Shown one piece after another: positions 43,102 to 52,584 of a stretch of 64,000 bases of DNA (the stretch's first letter is position 1; each line of letters begins with the position of its first letter). Source of the DNA: Draconibacterium mangrovi_A (GTDB taxonomy: Bacteria; Bacteroidota; Bacteroidia; Bacteroidales; Prolixibacteraceae). The notes under the pieces were generated by a model. It saw only the letters and a program-made list of their open reading frames with translations. It had not been told where the DNA came from and searched no databases. The stretch lies in contig NZ_JBBIXN010000004.1 of the NCBI RefSeq assembly GCF_037646455.1, positions 372,001 through 436,000 of the forward strand, written 5' to 3'. The translations under genes were made by a program, and so were the position numbers.

Positions 43102-44178
43102 TCATTCTCCTTTAGGAAGTTCAACACGAACCTTTGTTCCTTTGTTTACTTGCGACTCGAAATTCAAACGTCCCTTATGCGCAGTAATCAGATTATAGGT
43201 AATCGACAAGCCTAACCCGGTACCTTCACCCGGTTCTTTGGTTGTGAAGAAAGGATCAGTTATTTTAGGGAGGTCATCTTGTTCAATTCCGCATCCGGTA
43301 TCTGAAATCTGGATAAATATAGAATCTTTTTTGTTTTCTGTGCGAATATTAATGCTACCTTTTTCAGGAATGGCCTGGGTGGCATTTACCAGAATATTCA
43401 AAAATACCTGGTGGAGCTGACCCACATTTCCTTTTAAGATTGGTGCAGGTTCGGCATAGTTTTTAACAACATTAATCCGGTGTTTTAACTGGTTGCCAAT
43501 AATATTCAGACAGTTATCTACAATTTCATTGATGTTGCAGGTTTCGTCGAAGGTATTGTTGTTTCTGCTAAAGTTGTTAAGTCCTGAAACGATTGTATTT
43601 ACCCGGTTAATCCCTATTTCAATACTATTTGTAAAAAGTAAAATTTTTTCGTCTTCAATCTTTTCTTCATCGAAATAACTTTGCAAACCTGTTAAACCTC
43701 CCAAAATGTAGTTGAGCGGATTATTGATTTCGTGCGCAATTCCGGCAGTTAAAATCCCGATTGACGCCATTTTTTCGGCCTGAAATAATTGGGCTTGCAT
43801 CTCTTTCAATTCCTGCAGAGTACTTTCCAATTTGCTGTTTTTCAGATTGATTTCTTTGTTTTTAATTTCAAGTTCTCTAATGGCAATATCCAGGTTTCTA
43901 GTCTTTTCCTGAACAAGTTGTTGCAGGTTATTTTTGTGTGCTTCCAATTCGTTTCTAGTCGAGCGAAGTTCGCTCAGGTGTTTTTTCAAAAAAAGAAAAA
44001 ACAGTATCGCAGTAACGAGAACATAAAACCAACCTTTGTAGGTTTGGATTTCGGTGAGGTAATCAGGATCACGTATTATCGTATTCAGGAATCTGTCGGA
44101 AAAGCTGATCCACAGGCCGCCAATAAGCAGATATGCGAACGCAATTTTGTATTCGAATTTGATTTTAGGCATTGGCAT
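43102..44178 (-). CDS. Membrane sensor histidine kinase
   Basis: A 358-residue kinase from the ATG ending 44178 (MPMPKIKFEYK); the frame can extend 14 basic residues further. Two N-terminal membrane helices (about 12-30, AFAYLLIGGLWISFSDRFL, and 50-66) enclose a short periplasmic loop, then a coiled coil (about 66-135), the dimerisation helix with His149 (AGIAHEINNPLNYI), and an ATPase domain with N box (NILVNATQAIP), G1 (DTGCGI), F box (FFTTKEPGEG) and G2 (GTGLGLS). There is no large sensor domain, so the signal is probably membrane-related or very small. Paired with the receiver gene downstream. Confidence 0.92.
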   Translation of the reverse strand: MPMPKIKFEYKIAFAYLLIGGLWISFSDRFLNTIIRDPDYLTEIQTYKGWFYVLVTAILFFLFLKKHLSELRSTRNELEAHKNNLQQLVQEKTRNLDIAIRELEIKNKEINLKNSKLESTLQELKEMQAQLFQAEKMASIGILTAGIAHEINNPLNYILGGLTGLQSYFDEEKIEDEKILLFTNSIEIGINRVNTIVSGLNNFSRNNNTFDETCNINEIVDNCLNIIGNQLKHRINVVKNYAEPAPILKGNVGQLHQVFLNILVNATQAIPEKGSINIRTENKKDSIFIQISDTGCGIEQDDLPKITDPFFTTKEPGEGTGLGLSITYNLITAHKGRLNFESQVNKGTKVRVELPKGE

Positions 44179-44338
44179 TTTATGCGGTTTTGGTCTAATA
44201 TACAGATATTTCCGGCGCAAAAGTAAGGAGTTTGTTTAAAAATCCCTGAACTTTTCACGGAAAGACGTTTCAAATACTTCCTTATTAACAAAATGAAAAA
44301 ACAATGAACAAAAAGCAATTTTCCGGAAACTTTCTCTT

Positions 44339-44346
44339 TATATTTG
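44339..44346 (+). promoter_or_regulatory. -7 element upstream of the cobalamin riboswitch
   Basis: TATATTTG, full TAnnTTTG match, positioned just before the riboswitch, so transcription would start near its 5' end. No perfect -33 TTTG. Confidence 0.5.
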
Positions 44347-44357
44347 TTATCGAATTT

Positions 44358-44545
44358 TGGTTCGAAGTTCATGATTCATGAACACGATGAAAAGGGAATC
44401 CGATGAAAATCCGGAGCTGTACCCGCAGCTGTAAATCCCATCCGCCAACTGGCGGATAGCGTTGTTGAACTACAAGCCACTTTTCCTTCGACTGACGGAT
44501 CGGGAAGGCATCAATAACCGGGAGAAGCCAGAAGACCTGCCTCAA
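44358..44545 (+). promoter_or_regulatory. Cobalamin (B12) riboswitch
   Basis: RNA leader that senses adenosylcobalamin. The conserved core is present in order: AAAAGGGAATCCGATGAAAA (from 44390), ATCCGGAGCTGTACCCGC and AGCTGTAA (44409-44434), and the distal B12-box-like GAAGCCAGAAGACCTGCC (44524-44541). A perfect TCCGCC/GGCGGA hairpin (44441-44456) occupies the variable region. It precedes the BtuB-like receptor by about 100 bases, so cobalamin should repress receptor expression. Outer boundaries are approximate. Confidence 0.92.
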
Positions 44546-44643
44546 TTCCTGTTAAATAGAATTAAGCTTCGGGATAAAAAGCTTGAGAAATATTCGAAAA
44601 AGTATTTTTCACCGATTATCCAAAGCTCCTTAAAAGTTGTGAA

Positions 44644-46572
44644 ATGAGGAGGTTTGTATTTGTCATAGTTTTATTGATCACTTTTCGGTTGTCAGCACAG
44701 GAAACACCGCAAATAAGCGATACCATTCAGCTTGGAGAGGTGGTGAGTTACGGCCACTTGCAAAAGTTTCAGTCGGGTGCTAAAATCGAAAAAATATCCG
44801 GTGCGCAGTATATTCTCAGTCAGGATGGAAACCTGGAGCAATTATTGACGCGGAGCCTGCCCATTGCTTTTAAAAGCGATGCCGGAGGTTTGTCGACCAT
44901 TCGAATTCGGGGAACAGCGGCCAACCACACCAGTGTCAATTTTGGCGGGATTGACCTTAATTCGCTTACGCTGGGTCAATCTAATTTTAACAATATTCCT
45001 GTTTTTCTTTTTGATGAAATCGGTGTTCAGTTTGGCAGTGCCAGTTCCGTTAACGGATCGGGGAGTATTGGCGGGGCCATTCATTTGGGATTAATAAATC
45101 GTTGGACCGATGGTTTTAAACTGGAAACCCGGGTTTCGCACGGATCGTTTGGTGAGCAACTATACGGTACTAAGATCTTTGCAGGTAATGGCAAATTCGA
45201 ATCGGTAAGCCGTGCCTATTATTACTACAAGAAGAACGATTTTCCGTTTTTGAATAACACGTATCGCGATTTTGAGAACAACATATTTGAAATTGAAGAT
45301 GTTCAGAAAAATGCAAGTATTGAGAAATATGGTTTGTTGCAGGAGTTGAACTACCGTTTTGCAGAAAACGAATTTTTCACCTTAAATGTCTGGCTCGAAA
45401 ACAATTGGCGGCAGAACCAGCAAAACATGCAAACCAACCTGAATAATCCTGATTTTAGTGAAGATTACGAGGACAAACACATACGTATTTGGGCAGGATA
45501 TAAGAACAGGAAAAATCCGTTTAAGTTTGAGATCAACGGAGGATATGTCTTTGATGACGCAGTTAACAATGGAAGCACAAAGGATACCATTCGCACACAA
45601 CGCGCCATTGCAGAAGCTTTTGTAGAACACGACTTTAGATCGGATGCCAGTTATAAGATCGGGGCAAAAGCCGAGCGTATTTTTCCCGAAGTTTATGCCT
45701 ACAGCAGCTCGCTTGAAAAAGAAGATCGCGTTGATTTTTACGCTTCCTATTATCAGCGGTTTTTCCGAAAACTTTCATTGACACTCAATCTGCGTCAGGG
45801 ATTTGTAACTGATTTTAATGTACCATTTACACCCTCTGTAGGACTGAATTATTTGGTTGTTTCAAAAGAATACTGGGTGCTTCGCTTTCTGGGTAGCGTG
45901 GCACGGAGTTACCGCGTACCAACTTTTAACGACCGTTTTTGGATACCCGGCGGTAATCCGGACCTTGATTCTGAAAAGGGAATTAACTATGAGCTGGGCA
46001 CAAAATGGAGTTACTGCAACGGAGATATTTCAGGCAACCTGAAAATTAATGGATTTTACCTAAACATTGAAGACTGGATACTATGGAAAAATGGCGGATC
46101 GTTTTGGTATGCCGAAAATGTGCAGAAGGTTAAAAGCCGTGGACTGGAGGTAATGACCGCCTGGAGTTACAAGTTGTTTGGACTGCCTGCAACTTCGGGA
46201 TTGAATTACTCACTGACATCGACAAAACGGATTGAATCGCAGAATAATACCAATGCCATTAACCGGCAAATGGAATATGTACCGCTGCACAGCGGGAATT
46301 GCTTTACAACAATACAGTGGAATGATCTGGATTTTACCATTGACGGATCGTATACAGGCGAACAATATATCGACGAGGAAGACCGGAATGTGCTGGATGC
46401 TTACATTTTATTCAACACATCAGTCGCTTATGATCTAGAGATAAACTCTGCCAACCGCTTTATTATTACAGGGGCAGTAAATAACCTGCTCGATGTTGAT
46501 TATCAGTCGAGTTGGGGCTATGCCATGCCCGGAATAAGCTACCGGCTGGGTTTAACGTATAAATTCAATTAA
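44644..46572 (+). CDS. btuB: BtuB-like TonB-dependent cobalamin receptor
   Basis: A 642-residue outer-membrane receptor. Signal peptide 1-18 (ends LSAQ), a TonB-box-like segment (SDTIQLGEVVSYG), plug domain about 35-145 (IRIRGTAANHTSVNFGGIDLNS, GSGSIGGAIHLG) and a 22-strand-type barrel ending GMSYR-like (AMPGISYRLGLTYKFN). The length suits BtuB. The B12 riboswitch in its leader makes cobalamin or a corrinoid the probable substrate. It is followed after 22 bases by a BtuG-like lipoprotein gene. Confidence 0.92.
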   Translation: MRRFVFVIVLLITFRLSAQETPQISDTIQLGEVVSYGHLQKFQSGAKIEKISGAQYILSQDGNLEQLLTRSLPIAFKSDAGGLSTIRIRGTAANHTSVNFGGIDLNSLTLGQSNFNNIPVFLFDEIGVQFGSASSVNGSGSIGGAIHLGLINRWTDGFKLETRVSHGSFGEQLYGTKIFAGNGKFESVSRAYYYYKKNDFPFLNNTYRDFENNIFEIEDVQKNASIEKYGLLQELNYRFAENEFFTLNVWLENNWRQNQQNMQTNLNNPDFSEDYEDKHIRIWAGYKNRKNPFKFEINGGYVFDDAVNNGSTKDTIRTQRAIAEAFVEHDFRSDASYKIGAKAERIFPEVYAYSSSLEKEDRVDFYASYYQRFFRKLSLTLNLRQGFVTDFNVPFTPSVGLNYLVVSKEYWVLRFLGSVARSYRVPTFNDRFWIPGGNPDLDSEKGINYELGTKWSYCNGDISGNLKINGFYLNIEDWILWKNGGSFWYAENVQKVKSRGLEVMTAWSYKLFGLPATSGLNYSLTSTKRIESQNNTNAINRQMEYVPLHSGNCFTTIQWNDLDFTIDGSYTGEQYIDEEDRNVLDAYILFNTSVAYDLEINSANRFIITGAVNNLLDVDYQSSWGYAMPGISYRLGLTYKFN

Positions 46573-46594
46573 TCAATCAAAATAACAATTCAAA

Positions 46595-47674
46595 ATGAAA
46601 AACAGATTTAATTTACTGCTGCTGCTAACCTTATTTACAACGCTTTTTGTTTCGTGTAGTGATGAAGATGATCCTATTGAAGAATCACCAAATGTTGCTG
46701 ATGCGATAATTTTAAATTATGGCGATTATGAGGGGTCAAAAAGTACTATAACCGCTATTAATGATGAGAGCATGACGATTACGAATAATTTTTATGAAAG
46801 CATAAATAATGTACCACTAGTGAGCAATGTTTCGCATGCTTTTAACTACAACGAAAATGTGTACATTCTGGGTAACAATACCGATGAGCTGTTGTGGGTG
46901 AACAGTGAAACCTTTCAAAATAGTGAAAATGCGATAAGTGCCGACATTGTAAAACCCCGCTACGGTGTTGGTTCCGGCAATTACCTTTATATTTCGTGTT
47001 GGGGAGGCGATATTTGGGCTGATGAGTCGCTCTCGTATATTGCCAAATTTAATTTAGCTACAAAAATGGTTGAAGATAAAATTCAACTTCCGGGAGGTCC
47101 GGAAGGTATGGTCGTGGCCGGAAATAAACTTTATGCTGCCCTTAACTACAAAGACAGTGTCGCAGTAATCGATTTAAACTCTGATGAAATCTCATTCATT
47201 GAAACACCCGCGGTAAGTTCGTATTTTATTCAGGATGCGAACAATAACCTGTATGTTTCGCTGGTAAGTACCTACAGCGATTTCTCGGAAACTACAGGAT
47301 TAGGCTATATCAACACGACTACTGATGAACTGGAAGCAGTTTATGAAATGGGAGGCGTTACCACATCATACGTGAATGTTATGGCGGCAAATAACGATGT
47401 CTCGAAAATTTACGTGGTTACTGAAGGTGCAAACTGGGGCGATCCGGGAGCGTTAGCTGTATTTGATGTGGCCAGCCAACAGTTCGAGGAAGAAAAGTTT
47501 TTGAATAGCGTTGAAGGAATTAACGGAGTTGGATATTACAACAATCAAGTGCTTGTGTTTATCTCGGAAAGTGTTACTGCCAACGGAAGCGTAAAAGTGT
47601 ATCAGCCCGATGGAACATTCGCGGATGAGTTTGAAACCGGGAAAGCTCCCTTTATGCTGCTTGATATCGAGTGA
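46595..47674 (+). CDS. BtuG-like surface lipoprotein (YncE/DUF5074-type propeller)
   Basis: A 359-residue lipoprotein. The signal ends FVSC with Cys21, followed by SDEDDP, an acidic run like the lipoprotein export signal that places proteins on the outer surface in Bacteroidota. The rest is a beta-propeller of YncE type (VSNVSHAFNYNENVYILGN, GPEGMVVAGNKLYAALNYKDSVAVIDL, KIYVVTEGANWGDPGALAVFD). In Bacteroides, BtuG propellers sit over BtuB and capture B12 with very high affinity; the gene order and riboswitch here support the same role (inference). Ends at a terminator. Confidence 0.82.
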   Translation: MKNRFNLLLLLTLFTTLFVSCSDEDDPIEESPNVADAIILNYGDYEGSKSTITAINDESMTITNNFYESINNVPLVSNVSHAFNYNENVYILGNNTDELLWVNSETFQNSENAISADIVKPRYGVGSGNYLYISCWGGDIWADESLSYIAKFNLATKMVEDKIQLPGGPEGMVVAGNKLYAALNYKDSVAVIDLNSDEISFIETPAVSSYFIQDANNNLYVSLVSTYSDFSETTGLGYINTTTDELEAVYEMGGVTTSYVNVMAANNDVSKIYVVTEGANWGDPGALAVFDVASQQFEEEKFLNSVEGINGVGYYNNQVLVFISESVTANGSVKVYQPDGTFADEFETGKAPFMLLDIE

Positions 47675-47713
47675 AATTTTTTCTGAAATAGTTCTTTTTT
47701 TGAAAATCGTGCT

Positions 47714-47759
47714 AACCGGGTTTGCAGCTTTTTGAAGTGGCATCCCGGTTTTGTTTTTT
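47714..47759 (+). terminator. Terminator of the btuB-btuG transcript
   Basis: AACCGGG (47714-47720) and CCCGGTT (47744-47750) with a long partly paired loop, followed by TTGTTTTTT. About 40 bases after the lipoprotein stop. Confidence 0.75.
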
Positions 47760-47931
47760 GATATTCAGAACCTTGTAGAAGTTGCTATTAATTTCCGTTT
47801 TGCGCCGCCTCATCGATGATCAGGATTTTCTATTCCTCATCGGAAATAAGATATGTAATTTGAAATTATTCTACTTATCTTTCTCGCTTATTAATTTGGA
47901 GCAAAAAACATAAAAGATTCTAACCTGTGAT

Positions 47932-49209
47932 ATGAATGCATATCTATTTCTAATTGGTCTTTGTCTCGTTATCATACTTTCCTTTTTCACCGGAATATTG
48001 TCGAAGAAGACGAATGTTCCCAGCGTTTTGGTACTTATATTTTTAGGAGTTGGTTTGAGCCGGCTGCTTGAATACTTCAAAATCGTACCCGATTTCTACA
48101 ATTCGCTCGAAATACTTGGAATTGTTGGATTGATCATGATCGTGCTTGAAGCTGCCCTCGACCTGGAACTAAAAAAAGAGAATTGGCCGATAATCTGGAA
48201 ATCGTTTACCATAGCAGCACTCTCGCTGGCACTTACCTCGGTTTCGCTTTCCTTTATCCTGCTGTATTTTATGCCCGATATGTTGTTTTTGGAGGCCATT
48301 GTTTACGTGCTGCCACTATCGATTATGAGCAGTGCCATAGTTATCCCGAGTGTGGTTAACATGAGCAAATACAAAAAGGAATTTCTGATTTACGAAGGTA
48401 CTTTTTCCGACATTCTCGGCATTATGGTTTTTTACATGATCGTTGAAAACATTGATGTTGAGGGCATGCGACAACTCAGCGTGGCCATTGGCGGAAACTT
48501 GTTTCTTACCATATTTATTTCGGCAACATTAAGTTATGTGCTGTTGTATGTTATTCAGAATATTCGTGGCGAAGCCAAATTTTTTCTTTTCCTGGCGGTG
48601 TTGGTGTTGCTGTATTCGGTAGGTAAGCTGTTCCATTTATCGTCGCTTGTAATTATTCTGATGTTTGGTTTATTGCTGAGGAATCATAAAGTGCTATTGT
48701 TTTGGAAACTGGAAGAATGGCTCAGGGATGAACGAATGGACTCACTATTCGACCAGTTTAAAATGATAACGGTTGAGACTTCATTTCTGGTCCGAACCTT
48801 CTTTTTTGTGGTGTTTGGAATGACCTTACCAATCGCATCGCTAATCAGCTGGAACGTTTGGGTGATCAGTATTTTGTTTTTGATTGTAACTTATGTTTTG
48901 CGTTTTGGGCTGTTCTTTGTGGTTGAACGGAAAAGTATAATGCCTCAGGTTTTAATCACTCCGCGCGGACTAATTTCCATCCTGCTTTTCTTTGCCATTC
49001 CCGAAGAACTCAAAGTGAAAGGTTTTGAAAATGGTGTTCTGTTCGTAGTTATTTTGGTCACCAGTATTATTATGGCATGGGCTTTAATTGCTTACCGCAA
49101 GCAACGCGAAGAGCTGGATGGGGGAGATTCAGGTTCCCAAAAGGAAGATCATGCTAAAAGTTCGGCAGATGAATTTGTTGAATTGCCGATTGATGAGGAT
49201 AAAAATTAA
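47932..49209 (+). CDS. Cation/proton antiporter (CPA family)
   Basis: A 425-residue inner-membrane protein with about 11-12 hydrophobic segments, starting MNAYLFLIGLCLVIILSFFTGILSKK. Typical positions include TNVPSVLVLIFLGVGLS, GLIMIVLEAALDLEL (an acidic residue in the membrane), SSAIVIPSV, EGTFSDILGIMVFYM with an Asp in the ion-binding region, and TPRGLISILLFFAIP. It ends in a hydrophilic acidic tail. Probably exchanges Na+ or K+ for protons; specificity cannot be read from sequence. Monocistronic. Confidence 0.87.
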   Translation: MNAYLFLIGLCLVIILSFFTGILSKKTNVPSVLVLIFLGVGLSRLLEYFKIVPDFYNSLEILGIVGLIMIVLEAALDLELKKENWPIIWKSFTIAALSLALTSVSLSFILLYFMPDMLFLEAIVYVLPLSIMSSAIVIPSVVNMSKYKKEFLIYEGTFSDILGIMVFYMIVENIDVEGMRQLSVAIGGNLFLTIFISATLSYVLLYVIQNIRGEAKFFLFLAVLVLLYSVGKLFHLSSLVIILMFGLLLRNHKVLLFWKLEEWLRDERMDSLFDQFKMITVETSFLVRTFFFVVFGMTLPIASLISWNVWVISILFLIVTYVLRFGLFFVVERKSIMPQVLITPRGLISILLFFAIPEELKVKGFENGVLFVVILVTSIIMAWALIAYRKQREELDGGDSGSQKEDHAKSSADEFVELPIDEDKN

Positions 49210-49290
49210 GTTAGTCTTTTGGGAGTTTCCTCGCTGAGAATTTCGTGTAGTGTTATGAAGTGATACTTATTGATAAAAAAGGGCAACAAA

Positions 49291-49327
49291 AAAGGTTGCC
49301 ATTTAATTGACAACCTTTCTCTTTTTC
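49291..49327. terminator. Bidirectional terminator between antiporter and rpoD
   Basis: AAAGGTTG (49291-49298) and CAACCTTT (49311-49318) with a 12-base loop; TCTCTTTTT follows on plus and TTTTTTG on minus. It lies between convergent genes. Confidence 0.8.
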
Positions 49328-50186
49328 ATCCCAGATATGATTTTAATAATTTGCTTCGCGATGTATGTCGTAATCGTCGTATAGCCTTTTCTTTTATCTG
49401 TCGTACCCTTTCTCGGGTTAATCCAAATCGTTCACCGATTTCTTCTAATGTCATTTCCTGGCATCCAATACCAAAAAACAGTCTAATAATGTCACTTTCA
49501 CGCTCTGTCAAAGTTGCTAACGCGCGATGAATTTCTTTAGCAAGTGATTCGTTAATAAGGCTTTTGTCGGCATTTGGCGAGTCGTTGTTCACCAGTACAT
49601 CAAGCAGGCTGTTGTCTTCACCATCAACAAATGGTGCATCAACCGAAACATGACGTCCGGATACTCGCAAAGTGTCGGCTACCTTATCGGCAGGAAGCTC
49701 GAGTGAATCGGCTAATTCTTCAGGCGATGGCTTTCGTTCGTGTTCTTGCTCAAATTTAGAAAATGCTTTGTTGATCTTGTTCAACGAACCTACCTGGTTC
49801 AATGGTAAACGAACAATTCTCGACTGTTCAGCAAGCGCTTGAAGAATAGACTGGCGGATCCACCATACTGCGTAAGAAATGAATTTAAAACCGCGGGTTT
49901 CATCAAATTTCTCAGCTGCTTTTATTAATCCGAGGTTTCCTTCGTTGATAAGGTCGGGTAAGCTCAGTCCCTGATTTTGGTACTGCTTAGCTACCGACAC
50001 CACAAAACGAAGGTTTGCCCTGGTTAATTTTTCCAAAGCAGCCTGATCACCTTTTTTGATCCGCTGGGCCAATTCCACTTCTTCTTCTACAGTAATTAGC
50101 TCTTCCTTGCCAATCTCCTGTAAATACTTGTCTAAAGAGGCACTTTCACGGTTAGTGATTGACTTTGTGATCTTTAGCTGTCTCAT
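49326..50186 (-). CDS. rpoD: Primary sigma factor RpoD (sigma A)
   Basis: Housekeeping sigma factor of 286 residues, the short Bacteroidota form that lacks region 1.1. Region 1.2 (DKYLQEIGKEELITVEEEVELAQ), region 2 (ANLRFVVSVAKQYQNQGLSLPDLINEGN, FKFISYAVWWIRQSILQ), region 3 and region 4 with its helix-turn-helix (MTLEEIGERFGLTRERVRQIKEKAIRRL) are complete. It is the factor expected to read the TAnnTTTG sites found across this window. It has one such site in its own leader. Confidence 0.96.
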   Translation of the reverse strand: MRQLKITKSITNRESASLDKYLQEIGKEELITVEEEVELAQRIKKGDQAALEKLTRANLRFVVSVAKQYQNQGLSLPDLINEGNLGLIKAAEKFDETRGFKFISYAVWWIRQSILQALAEQSRIVRLPLNQVGSLNKINKAFSKFEQEHERKPSPEELADSLELPADKVADTLRVSGRHVSVDAPFVDGEDNSLLDVLVNNDSPNADKSLINESLAKEIHRALATLTERESDIIRLFFGIGCQEMTLEEIGERFGLTRERVRQIKEKAIRRLRHTSRSKLLKSYLG

Positions 50187-50207
50187 ACAATTTTATTAAA
50201 AATCGTG

Positions 50208-50215
50208 CAAATATA
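50208..50215 (-). promoter_or_regulatory. -7 element upstream of rpoD
   Basis: Minus-strand TATATTTG followed by C, 22 bases before the ATG. A TTGAG lies about 19 bases further upstream as a possible -33 element. Confidence 0.6.
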
Positions 50216-50293
50216 GAACATATAATAAATATCGCTCAAGGAGAAAATGAATACAGAGTGTAAAAAGTGCAAACTTAAAGAAATTTTTACAAT

Positions 50294-51736
50294 TTACTCG
50301 TCACCCAAACCAAAAACATAATATGCTGATTCTCCATTTGGGTAGATTCCCTCTACTAATATTCCTCCTCTCGCATTTCCAATCTCTCTCTTAAAATCAT
50401 TGACTTCATAAATGGGCTTTTTGTTCACATTAGTTATAATAAAGCCTTCTTTCAATCCGGCATCTTTTAAAACACCCTTATTCAGGTCTTTTATAATTAT
50501 TCCGTTGTCAATGTCTAATTCTCGTTTCACATTTTCATCTACCGTCTCAAACTCGGCACCAAGCACAGTGATGTTATCTCTTAAGATTTGCGTGTCACCA
50601 TGTTTGTTACGTAAGGTAACGGTAAATTGTTTCTTATCATTGTCTCGCAGCACAATAACTTTTACATCGTCACCGGGGCGATACTGACTTATTTTCTCCT
50701 GCAATTCAGCTGAAGTTTTTACTTTTTCGCCATCCACATCGATGATTACGTCCTCGGCTCTTATGCCTGCTTCTTTGGCAGCTCCGTTATCAGTCACTGC
50801 TGCTACATAAACACCTTCAACCTTGTCGAGGTTCAATTTTTCTGCAATTTCCGCGTCAACATCACCAATGTTAACACCGATTAATGCACGCTGAACTTCG
50901 CCAAATTCTTTGAGGTCATCTACTACTTTTTGTACAATGGTTACCGGAATGGCAAACGAATAACCTGAATACGATCCTGTACGTGAGGCAATGGCTGCAT
51001 TAATACCAACCAGGTTTCCTTGCTGATTTACCAGCGCTCCTCCACTGTTACCAGGATTTACGGCTGCATCGGTTTGTATAAACGATTCAATGGAGTAAGT
51101 GTCACGATTAATGCCAAGGTTACGGGCCCGTGCACTTACAATACCGGCCGTAACTGTAGATGTCAGGTTGAAAGGATTACCTACCGCTAAAACCCATTCG
51201 CCCAACTGCAAATTTTCTGAATTGCCATAGGTGAGATAAGGCAGATCATCTTCATCAATTTTTAACAGTGCGAGGTCGGTTGATGGATCGGTTCCAACTA
51301 AACGAGCATCAAACTCACGTTTATCATCAAGAATTACCTTAATGTTTTGGGCATCTTCAACAACGTGATTGTTAGTCACAATATAACCATCGCTCGAAAG
51401 GATGACTCCCGAACCAAATCCCTGGCGAACCTGTGGTTGCTGATTTCTGAAACCAAAAAATTCATCGAGGAACGGGTTACCGCTCGACCACTGCCCGGTA
51501 CGAACCGATTGTGTGGCAATGTGTACTACGGCATGAACCGATTTTTCGGCCGCAAAGGTTAAATCCGGTAATTTTTGTTCACTATCGGCGGGTAAACTGG
51601 CATAACGTACTGCCGGTTCTTCTTTTACGGTCACAACTTTTGTCTCATTGAAGAAAGTACTGTAGGTCCAAACTGCAACAAAGGCACCTGCAATAACAAG
51701 TAAAAATGTTAATGAGATTCTTCCAATTTTCTTCAT
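50294..51736 (-). CDS. DegP/HtrA-family periplasmic serine protease
   Basis: Periplasmic protease/chaperone of 480 residues. N-terminal signal anchor (about 6-27), trypsin-like domain with the triad His124 (VTNNHVVEDA), Asp154 (STDLALLKI) and Ser231 (NPGNSGGALV), and two PDZ domains (about 280-375 and 390-470; EGVYVAAVTDNGAAKEAGI marks the first). Two PDZ domains fit the DegP/DegQ class rather than DegS. It degrades or refolds damaged envelope proteins. Located beside rpoD but with its own upstream region. Confidence 0.94.
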   Translation of the reverse strand: MKKIGRISLTFLLVIAGAFVAVWTYSTFFNETKVVTVKEEPAVRYASLPADSEQKLPDLTFAAEKSVHAVVHIATQSVRTGQWSSGNPFLDEFFGFRNQQPQVRQGFGSGVILSSDGYIVTNNHVVEDAQNIKVILDDKREFDARLVGTDPSTDLALLKIDEDDLPYLTYGNSENLQLGEWVLAVGNPFNLTSTVTAGIVSARARNLGINRDTYSIESFIQTDAAVNPGNSGGALVNQQGNLVGINAAIASRTGSYSGYSFAIPVTIVQKVVDDLKEFGEVQRALIGVNIGDVDAEIAEKLNLDKVEGVYVAAVTDNGAAKEAGIRAEDVIIDVDGEKVKTSAELQEKISQYRPGDDVKVIVLRDNDKKQFTVTLRNKHGDTQILRDNITVLGAEFETVDENVKRELDIDNGIIIKDLNKGVLKDAGLKEGFIITNVNKKPIYEVNDFKREIGNARGGILVEGIYPNGESAYYVFGLGDE

Positions 51737-51954
51737 GGTGTAAAATTTTAATTAATAATTAGCGACCGTTTTCATGCAAATTTGCTGCCATTGTAACTGT
51801 GGTTAATCAGCTTTTTCTGCTATTTTGCATTATTTAACTCTGAAACCACCAAGTGTTAAAAGATGAAAATTACTTTTTAAAGTTTTGCTGCAAATTTGTC
51901 AGTAATATATTAATCTTATTGTGTATTTGACCGAGATCGCCTTCTCAAATTACA

Positions 51955-52545
51955 TTATCCCTTACTTTTTTCAGGTACAACAAACCATTTTGAATCCAGT
52001 TCAACTTCACGGTAGTTTTTTATGTAATTGATGGCTTCTTCCGGAGTTTGAGCCACGTAATACAATTTTCGGTAGATCGGTTTTGCAAATTGTTCTTCGT
52101 AAGAAAGTTCGAATTGTTTGAGCAGGTGGCCGAAAAAATTATTCGTGTTTATGAATACAATGGGTTTTGCATGATAAGATAGTTGTCGGAGAGTGATGAC
52201 TTCCAGTATTTCCTCAAGTGTGCCAAAACCTCCCGGAAGTGCAATAAAAGCATCAGACATATCTCTCATCCGGGCTTTTCGCTCCATCATGTCTTTTGTA
52301 ACGTGCACTTCGTGCATATTATTACTGGCCAAAGAGCGTGTGATCATTTTTTCGGGAATGATACCGATGGTTTTTGCGCCTTTTTTACTGGCCGAAATCG
52401 TAACCGCCTCCATTAAACCAACGTTGGCTCCACCATTGATCAGAATGTCGTTATTTGCTGCAATTAATTCTCCAAGTTTATGGGCTTCAGAAAAGTACAC
52501 CTGGTCGATGGCATTGCTGGACGAACAAAAAACACAGATATTCAT
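51955..52545 (-). CDS. LOG-family protein (TIGR00730-type)
   Basis: A 196-residue Rossmann-fold protein. Hallmarks are CVFCSSSNAID at the start, the glycine-rich NGGANVGLMEA, and PGGFGTLEEILE with an upstream MERKARM segment; together these form the nucleotide-5'-monophosphate phosphoribohydrolase site of the cytokinin-activating LOG family. In bacteria these enzymes cleave nucleotide monophosphates such as AMP; the role in this organism is not known. Confidence 0.92.
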   Translation of the reverse strand: MNICVFCSSSNAIDQVYFSEAHKLGELIAANNDILINGGANVGLMEAVTISASKKGAKTIGIIPEKMITRSLASNNMHEVHVTKDMMERKARMRDMSDAFIALPGGFGTLEEILEVITLRQLSYHAKPIVFINTNNFFGHLLKQFELSYEEQFAKPIYRKLYYVAQTPEEAINYIKNYREVELDSKWFVVPEKSKG

Positions 52546-52584
52546 TTTAATTCAGATATGAGTAGTGAGTAATTAGTAGTGAGA

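Noticed and set aside
44221..44357. Extension of the histidine kinase frame or small ORF upstream of the riboswitch
   Set aside because: The in-frame extensions are basic, unlike a membrane-protein N-terminus, and overlap the promoter region of the riboswitch transcript.
52561..52582. Direct repeat AGTAGTGAG separated by 5 bases near the LOG gene start
   Set aside because: Too short and without context to call an operator or duplication.
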